Shown here piece after piece: positions 43,731 through 53,343 of a stretch of DNA of 64,000 bases. Made by a program: the position numbers and the translations under genes. How positions within the stretch are numbered: the first letter of the stretch is position 1; the number at the start of each line of letters is the position of its first letter. Source of the stretch: Microbacterium helvum (GTDB lineage Bacteria > Actinomycetota > Actinomycetes > Actinomycetales > Microbacteriaceae); NCBI RefSeq assembly GCF_014779795.1, contig NZ_JACXZS010000010.1, positions 62,001 through 126,000 on the forward strand, read 5' to 3'. The notes under the pieces were generated by a model, which made no database searches, had not been told where the DNA came from, and saw only the letters and a program-made list of their open reading frames with translations.

Positions 43731-45247
43731 GCCATCGCCTCCTGGGGCAGCGCCTGCCGCTGCTCGGCGGCGAGCTCGTGGACGAGCTCCTTCGTCGAGG
43801 CGTAGAGATGCAGGTAGCGCTCGAAGAGCTCGTCGTAATAGGTCGCCGCGTCGGGATCGGGGTGCACCGTGTGCGCGACGGGGTTCCAGTCGGCGATGCG
43901 CGGCGGTACATCGGCCGTCGCCGCGGCCGCCAGGAACGCGGCTCCGTAGCCGGCGCCGATGGTCGTGCGGGGCACCTCCTGCACGAGGCCGGTCGCATCC
44001 GACACGATCTGCAGCCACAGCCCGCCCTGGGTGCCCCCGCCGACGGCGACGATGCGGCGGATGTCGGCGCCCGCGGCGCGCATCGTCTCGACGTTGTGGC
44101 GGACCCCGAGCGCCGTGGCTTCGAGGGCGGCGCGGTACAGGTCGCCGCGCGTGTGGTCGAGGGTCAGCCCGGCGATGACGCCGCGCGCGTCGGGGTCCTG
44201 GATCGGCGTCCGCTCGCCCGCGAAGTACGGCAGCAGGACGAGCCCGCGCGCACCGCGCCCGGAGACCTCGGCCTCGGCGAGGAGTGCCGGGTAGTCGGCA
44301 TCCGTGATCCCCTTCAGCCAGGCGGTGAGCGCGCCCGACGTCGCCAGGCCGCCGGCGAGGTTGCGGGTGCCGGGGAATGCGCCGACGGTCGTCCACATCG
44401 AGGGGGTGCGCAGCGTCTCGGTGCCCGTCGCGATGAGGAACATCGTGGTGCCGTACATGAGCATGAGGTCGCCGTCCTCGTGCGCGCCGACGCTCACCGC
44501 CTCGGTCCACGCGTCGATCGTGCCCGTGACGACGGGCGCTCCCGAAGGGATGCCCGTGGCCGCGGCCGCGGCATCCGTCACGGCGCCCGCCACCTCGCCC
44601 GCCCACGCCAGCCGTGGCCGCTGGATCCCGGACGCGTAGCGGTCCCACCAGGGCTCGTGCCAGGTCTCGGCCTCCACGTCGTACAGCGGCGAGCACTGGC
44701 TGGCGGACTGGTGATCGAGCACGTAGGCGCCGGTGAGCCGGCGGACGAGCCAGGACGCCGGCATGAACAGCAGACACGCCCGCGCGAACACCTCGGGCTC
44801 CTCATCGGCGATCCACGCGATCTTCGGACCGGCGGCCTGAGAGGTGAGCGTCGATCCGCCGATCCGGACGATCTCGTCGGCGCCGAGCTCGTCGGTCAGG
44901 CGCGCGATCTGAGCGCCCGCGCGCATGTCGACGCCGTAGAGGATGGCCGGGCGCACGGGCTCGTCCTGCTCGTCGGCCAGCAGGACGCAGGGGCCCATGC
45001 CGCTCACGCCGACGGCACTGATCTCGGGGTCGATCCCCTGCTCACGCGCCCGCTCGGGAAGCTCGCGGGCGAGCGAGACGAACTCGTCCCACCAGAGGTG
45101 GGCATCCATCTCCACCCACGAGGTGCGCGGACGCGAGACCTCGTGCACACGCGTCGCGACGGCGACGATGCGGCCCGTCTCGTCGACGAGCACGCCCTTG
45201 CTGCTGGACGTGCCGATGTCGACACCGAGCGTGCAGCGGACGGTCAT
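43727..45247 (-). CDS. FGGY family carbohydrate kinase, probable D-ribulokinase
   Basis: 506 residues. Actin-like ATPase fold: phosphate-1 loop LGVDIGTSSSKGVLVDETG, substrate-facing GVSGMGPCVLL, a second domain with GTIDAWTEAVSVGAHEDGD and the adenosine loop IVAVGGGTQGGLWLQI. FGGY kinases act on pentuloses, hexuloses or glycerol. Paired with a D-arabinose-type isomerase, D-ribulose to D-ribulose-5-phosphate is the likely step (inference). First gene of the four-gene catabolic operon, with a LacI operator 68 bp upstream of the ATG. Confidence 0.88.
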   Translation of the reverse strand: MTVRCTLGVDIGTSSSKGVLVDETGRIVAVATRVHEVSRPRTSWVEMDAHLWWDEFVSLARELPERAREQGIDPEISAVGVSGMGPCVLLADEQDEPVRPAILYGVDMRAGAQIARLTDELGADEIVRIGGSTLTSQAAGPKIAWIADEEPEVFARACLLFMPASWLVRRLTGAYVLDHQSASQCSPLYDVEAETWHEPWWDRYASGIQRPRLAWAGEVAGAVTDAAAAATGIPSGAPVVTGTIDAWTEAVSVGAHEDGDLMLMYGTTMFLIATGTETLRTPSMWTTVGAFPGTRNLAGGLATSGALTAWLKGITDADYPALLAEAEVSGRGARGLVLLPYFAGERTPIQDPDARGVIAGLTLDHTRGDLYRAALEATALGVRHNVETMRAAGADIRRIVAVGGGTQGGLWLQIVSDATGLVQEVPRTTIGAGYGAAFLAAAATADVPPRIADWNPVAHTVHPDPDAATYYDELFERYLHLYASTKELVHELAAEQRQALPQEAMA

Positions 45248-45315
45248 CGGATCCTCCTCGATCGCGACAGCGCCTGAGACGCGGACGGCGTCGGGCGAAT
45301 GCGTCCACTGTAGAC

Positions 45316-45327
45316 GAAATCGATTTC
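45316..45327. promoter_or_regulatory. LacI-type operator GAAATCGATTTC, site 1
   Basis: Perfect 12-bp palindrome within ACGAAATCGATTTCATG, upstream of the FGGY-GH116-isomerase operon and just after the lacI stop. The same extended sequence recurs at 54824 and 56216. Confidence 0.8.
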
Positions 45328-45376
45328 ATGATCAACCGCGCGAAATCGCATGCGGGCTGAAACAGCGGTTGCGGGA

Positions 45377-46366
45377 TCAGCCGCGCAGCAGAGCGCGAGC
45401 CGGCTGGACCTCGTTGCGCAGGACGACCGTGCGCGCCGGCTGGTCGTCGCCGTTGATGCGCTCCAGCAGCATCTTGGCGGCCGTGACACCCATGTGCCGG
45501 GCCGGCAGGCGCACCACCGTGACGGCAGTCGGCGAGAGCGTCGTGAAGGGCAGCGAGCCCACGACGGCCACGCCGAGCTTCGGCGGCGTGAGGCCGTGCT
45601 CGGTCAGCACCTGGATCGCGCCGACTCCGAGCATGTTGTTGCACGCGACGACGGCATCCGGAGGTTCGGGGAGGGCGAGCAGTTCCTCCATCACCTCACG
45701 GCCGCCATCCACGCGGAACGTCGAGTACCGCAGCAGCTCGTCGGGCTCGCCGTCGGGGAAGTGGCGCGCCAGCACGGCGCGCCAGCCCTGAGCGCGCTCG
45801 TACGCAGTCTCGATGTGCTGGGGTCCGGTGATGCAGGCGATGCGGCGGTAGCCTGCCTGCACGAGATTCTCGGTCGCAGCCTGGCCCGCGGTGCGGTTCG
45901 CCATCACGACGCCGTCGATGTCGTATCCGGTTCCCCGGTCGACCGCGACCACGGGGCGGCCGGTCGCCATGAGCTCGTCGAGGTTGGTGTGATCCGAGGC
46001 TGCCGCGAGGATCACGCCGGCCATGTGCTCCGAGATCGCGATCTGGAGGTACGTGGCCTCCTTCTCGATCTGCGAGTCGGTGTTGCACAGCACGACGGAG
46101 TAGCCGGCCTGCGACGCGACATCCTCGACACCCCGCGCCATCTCGGTGAAGTACGGGTTCTCGATGTCGGGGATCACGAGGGCGATGACCTCGGACGCCT
46201 GGCGGCGGAGCGTGCGCGCCGTGCGGTTCGGGGTGAACTTGAGCTGCCGCGCCGCCTCGCGCACCGCCAGCGTCTTCTCGTCCGACACACCCATGCCGTT
46301 GAAGACGCGCGAGACCGTCGCCGGCGACACGCCAGCGAGCTTCGCGACCTCGTAGATCGTGGCCAT
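45377..46366 (-). CDS. LacI family transcriptional repressor of the locus
   Basis: 329 residues. N-terminal helix-turn-helix TIYEVAKLAGVSPATVSRVF, hinge helix NRTARTLRRQAS, then a periplasmic-binding-protein-like effector domain starting VIALVIPDIENPYFTEMARG. The likely inducer is a sugar or sugar-phosphate from the locus. It is divergent from the GH172 gene with an operator copy between them, and upstream of the kinase operon, which suggests autoregulation and control of all four operator-bearing promoters. Confidence 0.92.
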   Translation of the reverse strand: MATIYEVAKLAGVSPATVSRVFNGMGVSDEKTLAVREAARQLKFTPNRTARTLRRQASEVIALVIPDIENPYFTEMARGVEDVASQAGYSVVLCNTDSQIEKEATYLQIAISEHMAGVILAAASDHTNLDELMATGRPVVAVDRGTGYDIDGVVMANRTAGQAATENLVQAGYRRIACITGPQHIETAYERAQGWRAVLARHFPDGEPDELLRYSTFRVDGGREVMEELLALPEPPDAVVACNNMLGVGAIQVLTEHGLTPPKLGVAVVGSLPFTTLSPTAVTVVRLPARHMGVTAAKMLLERINGDDQPARTVVLRNEVQPARALLRG

Positions 46367-46428
46367 GTCACCCGCTTCCCCGTGCTCCGGCGCGCGTTGA
46401 CATGCCGGTCAGCCCACAATACAGTGTT

Positions 46429-46440
46429 GAAATCGATTCC
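46429..46440. promoter_or_regulatory. LacI-type operator GAAATCGATTCC, site 2
   Basis: One mismatch from the perfect operator, midway between lacI (start 46366) and the GH172 gene (start 46508), so it can act on both. Confidence 0.75.
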
Positions 46441-46507
46441 AAAATATCCGACTTCTGATCGACTCTCCGCACCGTCACGGTGCGCCGGCACAAGGACGTA
46501 CGGCCCG

Positions 46508-47650
46508 ATGACCGCTCCCCAGCTCCCCTCCCCCGACCTCTCGTCGATCGCCTCGCTGCGGTCGCTGCAGACCCGGTCGATCTCTCCCGAGAACTTCGAC
46601 GGCGCGGTCGGCGGCGGCGGTCGTGCGACCGAGGGAACGGGCGCCTCTTGCGCGCGCGACCTCGGCCCGGGCTGGAAGATCTCGCCCAGCGTCGACATCA
46701 AGGCCGGCGAGACCTTCGACCTCGCGAACATCCAGGGCGGCGGCAGGATCACGCACATCTGGATCACCACGCACACCGACAACTGGCGCACCCTCATTCT
46801 CCGCGCCTACTGGGACGGCGCCGACGAGCCCGCCGTCGAGGTGCCGTACGGCGACTTCTTCTGCAACGGCTGGGGCGTCTTCGCGCAGGTGAACTCGCAG
46901 GCCATCGCCGCGAACCCGCACGGCGGCTTCAACTCGTACTGGCCGATGCCGTTCCGCACCGGCGCGCGGCTCACGATCGAGAACACGTCGGTGGTCGACG
47001 TGCGCGTCTACTACCAGGTGACCTACGAGATCGGCGGCGACTACTCGAACGAGGGCTACTTCCACGCCCAGTGGCGCCGCTCGAACCCGCTCGAGGAGCT
47101 CGTGCCGCACACCATCCTCGAAGGCATCGAGGGGCGCGGACAGTACGTCGGCACGTACCTCGCCTGGGGTGTCAACTCCAACGGGTGGTGGGGCGAGGGC
47201 GAGATCAAGTTCTACCTCGACGACGACACCGACTACCCGACGATCTGCGGCACCGGCACCGAGGACTACTTCGGCGGCGCGTGGAACTTCGACATCCCCG
47301 GCAAGGGGTACACCGAGTTCTCGACCCCGTACCTCGGCATGCCGCAGGTGATCCGCCCCGACGGCCTGTACGTCAGCCAGCAGCGTTTCGGCATGTACCG
47401 CTGGCACCTGCTGGACCCGATCTTCTTCGGTTCCGGCATCCCGAAGGTCGACATCCAGGCGCTCGGGTGGCGCAGCGGCTGGCGATACCTGCCGCTGCGC
47501 GACGACATCGCCTCGACCGCGATGTTCTACCTCGACCGGCCGACGGCCCGGCGCCCCAAGTCGCCGAGCGCCGACGACATGGAGGTCCACCTAGGCACCG
47601 CCCCGGTCCCTGACATCGGCGCCACCCCGCCGCGCGCGCCGCAGGACTGA
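46508..47650 (+). CDS. GH172 (DUF2961) glycoside hydrolase, probable exo-alpha-D-arabinofuranosidase
   Basis: 380 residues, no signal peptide, so cytosolic. DUF2961 hallmarks: FDGAVGGGGRATEGTGA, ITHIWITTHTDN, PYGDFFCNGWG, NSNGWWGEGEIKFYLDDD and GTGTEDYFGGAWNF (Glu252 region). The acidic residues in the last two motifs are the expected catalytic pair. GH172 includes fructan-acting enzymes and exo-alpha-D-arabinofuranosidases acting on mycobacterial arabinan. The GH183, GH116 and D-arabinose-type genes here favour the latter. Divergent from lacI with a shared operator. Confidence 0.9.
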   Translation: MTAPQLPSPDLSSIASLRSLQTRSISPENFDGAVGGGGRATEGTGASCARDLGPGWKISPSVDIKAGETFDLANIQGGGRITHIWITTHTDNWRTLILRAYWDGADEPAVEVPYGDFFCNGWGVFAQVNSQAIAANPHGGFNSYWPMPFRTGARLTIENTSVVDVRVYYQVTYEIGGDYSNEGYFHAQWRRSNPLEELVPHTILEGIEGRGQYVGTYLAWGVNSNGWWGEGEIKFYLDDDTDYPTICGTGTEDYFGGAWNFDIPGKGYTEFSTPYLGMPQVIRPDGLYVSQQRFGMYRWHLLDPIFFGSGIPKVDIQALGWRSGWRYLPLRDDIASTAMFYLDRPTARRPKSPSADDMEVHLGTAPVPDIGATPPRAPQD

Positions 47651-47667
47651 CGCGCGCGCGGCGCGTC

Positions 47668-48570
47668 TCATCGGTCAGCGAGCGCGCGTCCGCGCACCGT
47701 GGTGCGCAGGACGTAGAGGCTCGTCGTGGCCGTGATGTACAGGATGTTGCGCCGCTGGCCGCCGAACTCGAGATTCGCCACGATCTGCGGCAGCGGGATG
47801 CGACCGATCAGCGTGCCGTCGGCGGCATGGCAGCGCACACCGTCGGCGGCGGCCACCCACAGCCTGCCGATGGCGTCGGTGCGGATGCCGTCGTAGACCA
47901 CGTCGGCCTCGGCGATCCGGTCCGCGGCGCCGGCCGAGCCGTCGGCGCGGACCTCGGCGCGCCAGATGGCCGGCGTGCCGCTGTCGGTGACGTAGACGGA
48001 CGTGCCGTCGGGGGCGAAGGCGATGCCGTTCGGCTGATCGAGCCCGCCGAAGCGCAGCGCGACCGAGCCGCCGGCATCCACGCGATACACGCCGCGCACC
48101 GCCTGCTGCGGGGTCGCGGCGACCCCTTCGTAATCGCTCAGGATGCCGTAGGTCGGGTCGGTGAACCAGACCGAGCCGTCGCGGTGGACCGCCACGTCGT
48201 TCGGGCTGTTCAGCGGCATGCCTTCGTACGCGTCGGCGACGACGCTCGTCGAGCCGTCGTGCTCCAGCCGCGCGACACGGCGGCCGCCGTGCTCGCACCA
48301 GACGAATCGTCCCTGCGCGTCGACGGTGCGGCCGTTCGCGAAGCCGGACGCCGCATCGAAGACGTCGACGCGGCGCGTGCGCTCGTCGAAACGAAGGACG
48401 CGCTCGTTCGGGATGTCGCTGAACAGCACGAACCGATGCGCCGGGTGGTAGGCGGGGCCCTCCAGCCAACGCCCGTCGTCGAACACGCACTCGATGAAGT
48501 GGTCTCCGCCGACATCGGCGAATCGCTCGTCGAACGATTCGTAGACCGCTGCCAGCCGCTCGGTCGCCAT
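47668..48570 (-). CDS. SMP-30/gluconolactonase/LRE family protein
   Basis: 300 residues, soluble six-bladed beta-propeller. Family motifs LEGPAYHPAHRFVLFSDIPN, NSPNDVAVHRDGSVWFTDPT and QPNGIAFAPDGTSVYVTDSG contain the metal-ligand Glu, Asn and Asp expected for lactonase activity. It could open a sugar lactone such as an arabinonolactone (inference from context). ATG 48570 follows GGAAGG at a suitable distance. Convergent with GH172; no operator copy is seen upstream. Confidence 0.85.
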   Translation of the reverse strand: MATERLAAVYESFDERFADVGGDHFIECVFDDGRWLEGPAYHPAHRFVLFSDIPNERVLRFDERTRRVDVFDAASGFANGRTVDAQGRFVWCEHGGRRVARLEHDGSTSVVADAYEGMPLNSPNDVAVHRDGSVWFTDPTYGILSDYEGVAATPQQAVRGVYRVDAGGSVALRFGGLDQPNGIAFAPDGTSVYVTDSGTPAIWRAEVRADGSAGAADRIAEADVVYDGIRTDAIGRLWVAAADGVRCHAADGTLIGRIPLPQIVANLEFGGQRRNILYITATTSLYVLRTTVRGRALADR

Positions 48571-48672
48571 CGGCCCGCCTTCCTGCTCGCCCCTGCCCGG
48601 CATCCGGATACAGTGATCAGCCCATCCTAGGAAGCACCACGCGCTCGGCGCGGTCCCCGCTCTCCCGGGCCT

Positions 48673-49266
48673 TCACGCGGCCGAACGCTCGAGTGCCGCG
48701 CGCGCCCATGCGGCCACCTGTCCGGCGGCCTCGGTCGCGGTGAGCGCATCGGTGTCGATGACGTGCGCCGCCCACCGGGGATCGTCCTCGGTCCAGCCCT
48801 CCCAGCGATCCCAGCGCATCGGAGTCGGCGACGGGACGCGGATCACGTCGGGGCTGTGGGACGGGTCCAGCGTGTGCCGCAGGAACCACTCGCCGAACCG
48901 CACGTGGTGGATGAGGGCGTCCTCCGGCTCGCCGCGACGGCGCAGGCGGTCGCGCCGCACCTCGGGCGAGCAGTGCAGCAGGCACACCTCGAGGCCGTCA
49001 AGCCGCTCCGCCGAAGGGGCTGCCAGCAGCTCGCCGAGCGGCACCTGACCGCACAGCAGCAGGTGCACCCCCGACGACTGGAGGTCCACCGCGCGGTCGA
49101 CCCAGTGCTCGACGGCAGAGTGCCGCCACGCGGTGTCGGCGCCCTCGGGCACGCCGACGGAGTCGAACTCCACGCAGCGGACGGCATGCCCCAGATCCTG
49201 GCGCGCCAGCTCGGCGAGAACGGTGGACTTGCCCGCGCCGCTGGCACCGGTCACCATCAGCAGCAA
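48673..49266 (-). CDS. P-loop kinase-like ATPase
   Basis: 197 residues. Walker A is GASGAGKST at the N-terminus, followed by a LID-like segment CSPEVRRDRLRRRGEPEDAL. It resembles small shikimate-/gluconate-kinase-type or AAA_18-type nucleoside kinases. No specific substrate motif is recognised. Located between the SMP-30 gene and the GH183 gene, all on the minus strand. It may be a bystander or a sugar kinase of the pathway. Confidence 0.75.
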   Translation of the reverse strand: MLLMVTGASGAGKSTVLAELARQDLGHAVRCVEFDSVGVPEGADTAWRHSAVEHWVDRAVDLQSSGVHLLLCGQVPLGELLAAPSAERLDGLEVCLLHCSPEVRRDRLRRRGEPEDALIHHVRFGEWFLRHTLDPSHSPDVIRVPSPTPMRWDRWEGWTEDDPRWAAHVIDTDALTATEAAGQVAAWARAALERSAA

Positions 49267-49296
49267 GAGTGACTCCCTGTCGTTCGTGCGGACGCA

Positions 49297-49327
49297 CCGC
49301 CTCGCCGGTTCCGTTCCTGCGAGGCGG
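49297..49327 (-). terminator. Hairpin after the secreted GH183 gene
   Basis: Stem CCGCCTCGC / GCGAGGCGG with a 13-nt loop, shortly past the GH183 stop at 49343. Likely end of the ABC transporter-GH183 operon. Confidence 0.6.
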
Positions 49328-49342
49328 CGCGCGCGCTTCGTC

Positions 49343-51379
49343 TTACGGCTTGTCGGGCTTGCCGGGGTTCTCGGGCTTGCCGGGCTTGTCGGGGAACTCC
49401 GGCCGTGGCTTGCGCGGGTCGTAGTGCACCGCCGTCAACATCGTCACGCAGCCCTCGCACGAGGTGAGGATGGCCCGGTCGGCCATCGCCGACGTCGTCA
49501 CGACGAGGCTCGAGTCGGTGCGGGACGCGTCTCGACGAACCGTGGCAGAGAACGTCACGTCCAGTGTCGCGCCCGACGGGATCGCACCTGCCCATCGCAA
49601 CGTCGATCCGTCGAGCACCGGCGTACCGATCGATGAACGCAGCGATGCCGCGTCGAGGGTCGCGTCGTCGACGAGACCGGCGAGGTCGACGGCGAGCGTG
49701 ACGCCCTCCGGGCCGGCGCTGTCGGTCGAGGCGCGCACCGTGTACGTCACGACGTCGTCGCGCACCACCTCGCTGCCCGCCGCGGGATCGGAGGTCACTG
49801 AGACCGTGAGGCCCGGGAGCTGCTCCTTCGCCTTGACGAGCGACAGGTCGTCGATCTGCACCCAGCGGTCGCCATTCAGGTGCGTGCCGACGTAGGCCTG
49901 CACGGCGGTGCGGTCGCCACTGTGGAAGGTGACCGAGTAGCGGGTGTACGCCCCCACCGCCTCGAAGGTCGTCTCACCGATCGTGGTGCCGCCGGCGCCC
50001 AGCTCGCGGACGCCGATCGAGCCCTCGGCGGGAGTGCCGCCGGTGACCACGAACCCGGTGAACGTGTACGTGGTGTTCGGCTCGACGGCGACGTCCTGAT
50101 GCACATCGATCCATCCCGCGTTGAAGCGCATCCAGCCCTGCTTGGTGCCGCCATACGCCCACGTGTGGTTGATGTCGATGCCGCAGTTTCCGGTGCACGC
50201 CCACGGCGCGGGCATGGAGCCGTCGACGGCGCGCTCGAAGCCCGGATCCTCGATGAGGTTGGGGTTGACGACGGTTCCGTCGCGGTCGATCTCGGCGCGC
50301 AGCAGGTAGGTGTTGTAGGGCTCCCACTGCGAGAGCGAGAAGTACAGGTCACCGCCGTCGGACCATGGATGCATGTATCCGCCGTACAGCCCCGGGTAGT
50401 CGGCGAAGCTCGCCAGCCGCTGGCGGTCGCTCCACGGGCCCTCGGGCGACGGCGCGGTGCGCAGCACGAGGTCGAGGTTCTCGTCGAGGTACGTCATGAG
50501 CCACCCGCCGGTGTAGTCGCTGTACTGCACCGACAGCTCCGCGACGTTCGGCGGCACGATGGCGACCGCGGCCGTCTCGTCCGCGACCCAGGCCGCGCCG
50601 TCCCAGTAGGTGTACGCCGACTTGTCGAGCACCTGCGCCTCGGGCACGCGGGCGACGTGAGCGGCGCCGAAGCGCCCGTTGGGCGTGCCGAACATGTAGA
50701 CCCAGCCGTCGTGACGCTCGAACGCGACCATCTGGAACGGGTCCTGCCCGTCGGCGGTGTTGGTCCACTGCGGTCCATCGGTCGAGTTCCACGTCTCGCC
50801 GTTGTCGTCGGAGTACGCGATGCGGCTGTAGTTCGTGTCCCACTTGCCGGGGTCGCCCCACTGACGCACCGACATGAACGCGAGGTACTGGCGTGAGCCC
50901 ACCGCGATGCCGGCGGTCGGGATCGTGGTGATCTCCTGCCCGTTGATCTTCAGCGACGGGATGAGCTCGCCGGCGTGACCGGGTGCATCCTCGACGGCCG
51001 AATCGAACGTCATGCCGTCGGTGAGATCGGTGTCGCTGCTGCGCAGCAGCACATTCGATCGCCAGTCGCCGCCTCCGCCGCCCGGTCCGGTCCAGTCGCC
51101 GAACGTGTCGCCGAACGCCGTGAGGATCTCGCCCTGCCCGTTGTCCCACATGATGCCGAGGTCGGTGCCGGTGACGCGCCACTGCGTGTCGGTGGCGCTC
51201 GTCGACTTCGGTCCGGTCATCTTGCCGACGACGACCGCCGGAGAGTGATCGGGGGATGCCGCCGGCACGGCGTCCTCGCCGGTCGGCGCCGCCGCGGCTC
51301 CCATCGGGACGATCACCCCGATGGCGAGCGCGCCGACCGCCGCGAGGGCGGCAGTGGTCGTTCTGAATCGTCGCATCAT
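49343..51379 (-). CDS. Secreted DUF4185/GH183 protein, probable endo-D-arabinanase, multidomain
   Basis: 678 residues. The signal peptide runs to about residue 31. The DUF4185 five-bladed-propeller-type catalytic domain (about 45-370) has GTDLGIMWDNG, FGDTFGDWTGPGGGG, NVLLRSSDTDLTDGMTFDS and LSVQYSDYTGGWLMTYLDEN. A galactose-binding-like carbohydrate-binding domain (about 385-530, LIEDPGFERAVDGSMPAP) and a DUF11-like beta domain follow. The C-terminal tail is KPGKPENPGKPDKP with no anchor motif. DUF4185 founded GH183, the endo-D-arabinanases of arabinogalactan and lipoarabinomannan. Last gene of the transporter operon. Confidence 0.88.
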   Translation of the reverse strand: MMRRFRTTTAALAAVGALAIGVIVPMGAAAAPTGEDAVPAASPDHSPAVVVGKMTGPKSTSATDTQWRVTGTDLGIMWDNGQGEILTAFGDTFGDWTGPGGGGGDWRSNVLLRSSDTDLTDGMTFDSAVEDAPGHAGELIPSLKINGQEITTIPTAGIAVGSRQYLAFMSVRQWGDPGKWDTNYSRIAYSDDNGETWNSTDGPQWTNTADGQDPFQMVAFERHDGWVYMFGTPNGRFGAAHVARVPEAQVLDKSAYTYWDGAAWVADETAAVAIVPPNVAELSVQYSDYTGGWLMTYLDENLDLVLRTAPSPEGPWSDRQRLASFADYPGLYGGYMHPWSDGGDLYFSLSQWEPYNTYLLRAEIDRDGTVVNPNLIEDPGFERAVDGSMPAPWACTGNCGIDINHTWAYGGTKQGWMRFNAGWIDVHQDVAVEPNTTYTFTGFVVTGGTPAEGSIGVRELGAGGTTIGETTFEAVGAYTRYSVTFHSGDRTAVQAYVGTHLNGDRWVQIDDLSLVKAKEQLPGLTVSVTSDPAAGSEVVRDDVVTYTVRASTDSAGPEGVTLAVDLAGLVDDATLDAASLRSSIGTPVLDGSTLRWAGAIPSGATLDVTFSATVRRDASRTDSSLVVTTSAMADRAILTSCEGCVTMLTAVHYDPRKPRPEFPDKPGKPENPGKPDKP

Positions 51380-51430
51380 TGCGCCTTTCCGTATCGTCCT
51401 CCCGCGCCTTTCGCGGAGGTCTGGATCACA

Positions 51431-52312
51431 TCACTTGAGGCCGGCCATCTTGATGTTGCCGATGATCTGGCGCTGGAAGATCAGGAACAGGATCACGACC
51501 GGCGCCGCGGCGAGCACGGACCCGGCGATCAGCAGGCCGAGCTCCGTGCTCCGCTCGGAGCGGAACGTCGCCAGGTACTGCTGCACGACGAACTGGTCGG
51601 GGGTCGTGATGGTCATGATCGGCCACACGTACGAGTTCCAGTACGCCAGGAACGCCGTGATGCCCATCACGACGAACGGGGGCTTCGAGAGCGGCAGGAA
51701 CAACTTCGTGAAGATGCGCAGGCGACCGCAGCCGTCGAGCATCGCGGCCTCTTCGAGGCTCGACGGGATGCTCAGGTAGAACTGCCGGATGAAGAAGATC
51801 ATCCCCGCGCTCGCGGCGCCCGGGATCACCAGCACGGCGAGGGTATCGAGCATCTGGAGGTTCGTCACCACGATGAAGCTCGTGAGCAGGATGGTCATGC
51901 CGGGGATGAACATCGTCGTGATCACGATGACCCAGAGCGTCCTCTTGAAGCGGAAGTCCAGGCGCGCGAACGCGTACGCCGCGAGCGAGTTGACCGTGAG
52001 CGCGAGCAGCGTGAACAGCACCGCGCCGAGGAACGTCCACAGCATCGTGCGGGTGAACGTCGGATCAGCCAGGATCTGCGCGTAGTTCTCCCAGCGCCAT
52101 ACCTCGGGGAAGAACTGGAACGGGGTCTGGATCACCTCGGTCTTCGACTTGAAGCCGGCGATCACCATCCACGCGAGGGGGAAGAGCGCGGCCGCGACGA
52201 ACACGATCCCGACGATCGTCTTGCCGATGGCGTACAGCCACCATGCGGTGTCGCGGTGCCGGCGGCGCGGGACGAGCGCCGTCGTGACGGGGGCATCCTG
52301 AACGGCGGTCAC
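51431..52312 (-). CDS. Carbohydrate ABC transporter permease (MalG-type)
   Basis: 293 residues, six helices. Contains the cytosolic EAA loop EEAAMLDGCGRLRIFTKLFL that docks the ATPase. The C-terminal IFQRQIIGNIKMAGLK is typical of the inner-membrane MalG/UgpE group. It starts 1 bp after the partner permease stop. The ATPase is not encoded here; a shared MsiK-type ATPase elsewhere in the genome would be expected. Confidence 0.92.
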   Translation of the reverse strand: MTAVQDAPVTTALVPRRRHRDTAWWLYAIGKTIVGIVFVAAALFPLAWMVIAGFKSKTEVIQTPFQFFPEVWRWENYAQILADPTFTRTMLWTFLGAVLFTLLALTVNSLAAYAFARLDFRFKRTLWVIVITTMFIPGMTILLTSFIVVTNLQMLDTLAVLVIPGAASAGMIFFIRQFYLSIPSSLEEAAMLDGCGRLRIFTKLFLPLSKPPFVVMGITAFLAYWNSYVWPIMTITTPDQFVVQQYLATFRSERSTELGLLIAGSVLAAAPVVILFLIFQRQIIGNIKMAGLK

Positions 52313-52313
52313 G

Positions 52314-53270
52314 TCAGTCCACCAGCCTCTCGGAGTTGACGAAGCGGAACACCAGCGCCGACACCGTGCCCAGCACGACGAACAGCAGCAGCGCGGCCGC
52401 GATCGAATAGCCGACGTTGATGTCGTTGCGGAAGTGGTTGAAGATGAACAGGTTCGGCAGCGTGGTCGCGTTGAGCGGACCGCCGCCGGTCATCACGAGG
52501 GGCAGCTCGAACTGCTGGATCGCGGCGACGAATCCCGTGATGAGCAGGTAGAGAAACACGTTCTTCATCTGCGGGATGGTGATGAAGCGGGTCTTCTCCC
52601 ACCAGTTGGCGCCCTCCATGGCGGCCGCTTCGTAGTACTCGGCCGGGATGTCCACCATCGCCGCGACCATGATGAGCGAGGTGAGGCCCATGCCCAGCCA
52701 GATCGCGGGGATCGCGATCGCCAGGAGCGCCCACGCCGGGTCGCCGATCCACGCGATCGGGTCGATGCCGAAACCGCCGAGCATCGCGTTGAGGACTCCG
52801 CCGGAGTAGTTGTAGATGAGCACGAAGATGATCGACGTGATCACCGAGGAGATGATCGTGGGGATGTAGATGCTCACCTTGAGCACGCTCGCGAACCAGC
52901 GCGACACGCTCACCACCAGGCTCGAGAAGAAGAACGCGAGGATGAGCATCGGCGGCACGGTCATGGCGACGAACACGAAGCCGCGTCCGATCGCCTCCCA
53001 GAACAGCGGGTCGCTCAGCACGTTCGTGTAGTTGCGGAAGCCGACGAACTGCGGGTCCTTGTAGAAGCTCCAGTCCTGGAAGGACAGGTAGCCGGCGTAC
53101 ACCGCCGGCCAGATCACGAAGATCCCGAGCAGCACCACCGCGGGCAGGATCAACAGGTACGCGATCCTGCCGTCGCGGTACCGGAATCGGTCGTGCCTGC
53201 GCTTGTCGCGGCGGCCGCCGGGCAGCACCATCGTCTCGGTCTCGGTCATCATGGTCTGCGTCGCGGTCAT
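52314..53270 (-). CDS. Carbohydrate ABC transporter permease (MalF-type)
   Basis: 318 residues, six helices, with the YLLILPAVVLLGIFVIWPAV first helix and the EAA loop EYYEAAAMEGANWWEKTRFI. A polar N-terminus of about 30 residues precedes helix 1. Forms the membrane channel with the MalG-type partner. Second gene of the operon after the binding protein. Confidence 0.92.
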   Translation of the reverse strand: MTATQTMMTETETMVLPGGRRDKRRHDRFRYRDGRIAYLLILPAVVLLGIFVIWPAVYAGYLSFQDWSFYKDPQFVGFRNYTNVLSDPLFWEAIGRGFVFVAMTVPPMLILAFFFSSLVVSVSRWFASVLKVSIYIPTIISSVITSIIFVLIYNYSGGVLNAMLGGFGIDPIAWIGDPAWALLAIAIPAIWLGMGLTSLIMVAAMVDIPAEYYEAAAMEGANWWEKTRFITIPQMKNVFLYLLITGFVAAIQQFELPLVMTGGGPLNATTLPNLFIFNHFRNDINVGYSIAAALLLFVVLGTVSALVFRFVNSERLVD

Positions 53271-53343
53271 TTCCTCACCTCACTGTGGGCCCGGGCACAC
53301 GTCCGGGGGCCGATGCGATCGGCCCCCGGACCCCTTCCGTCCG

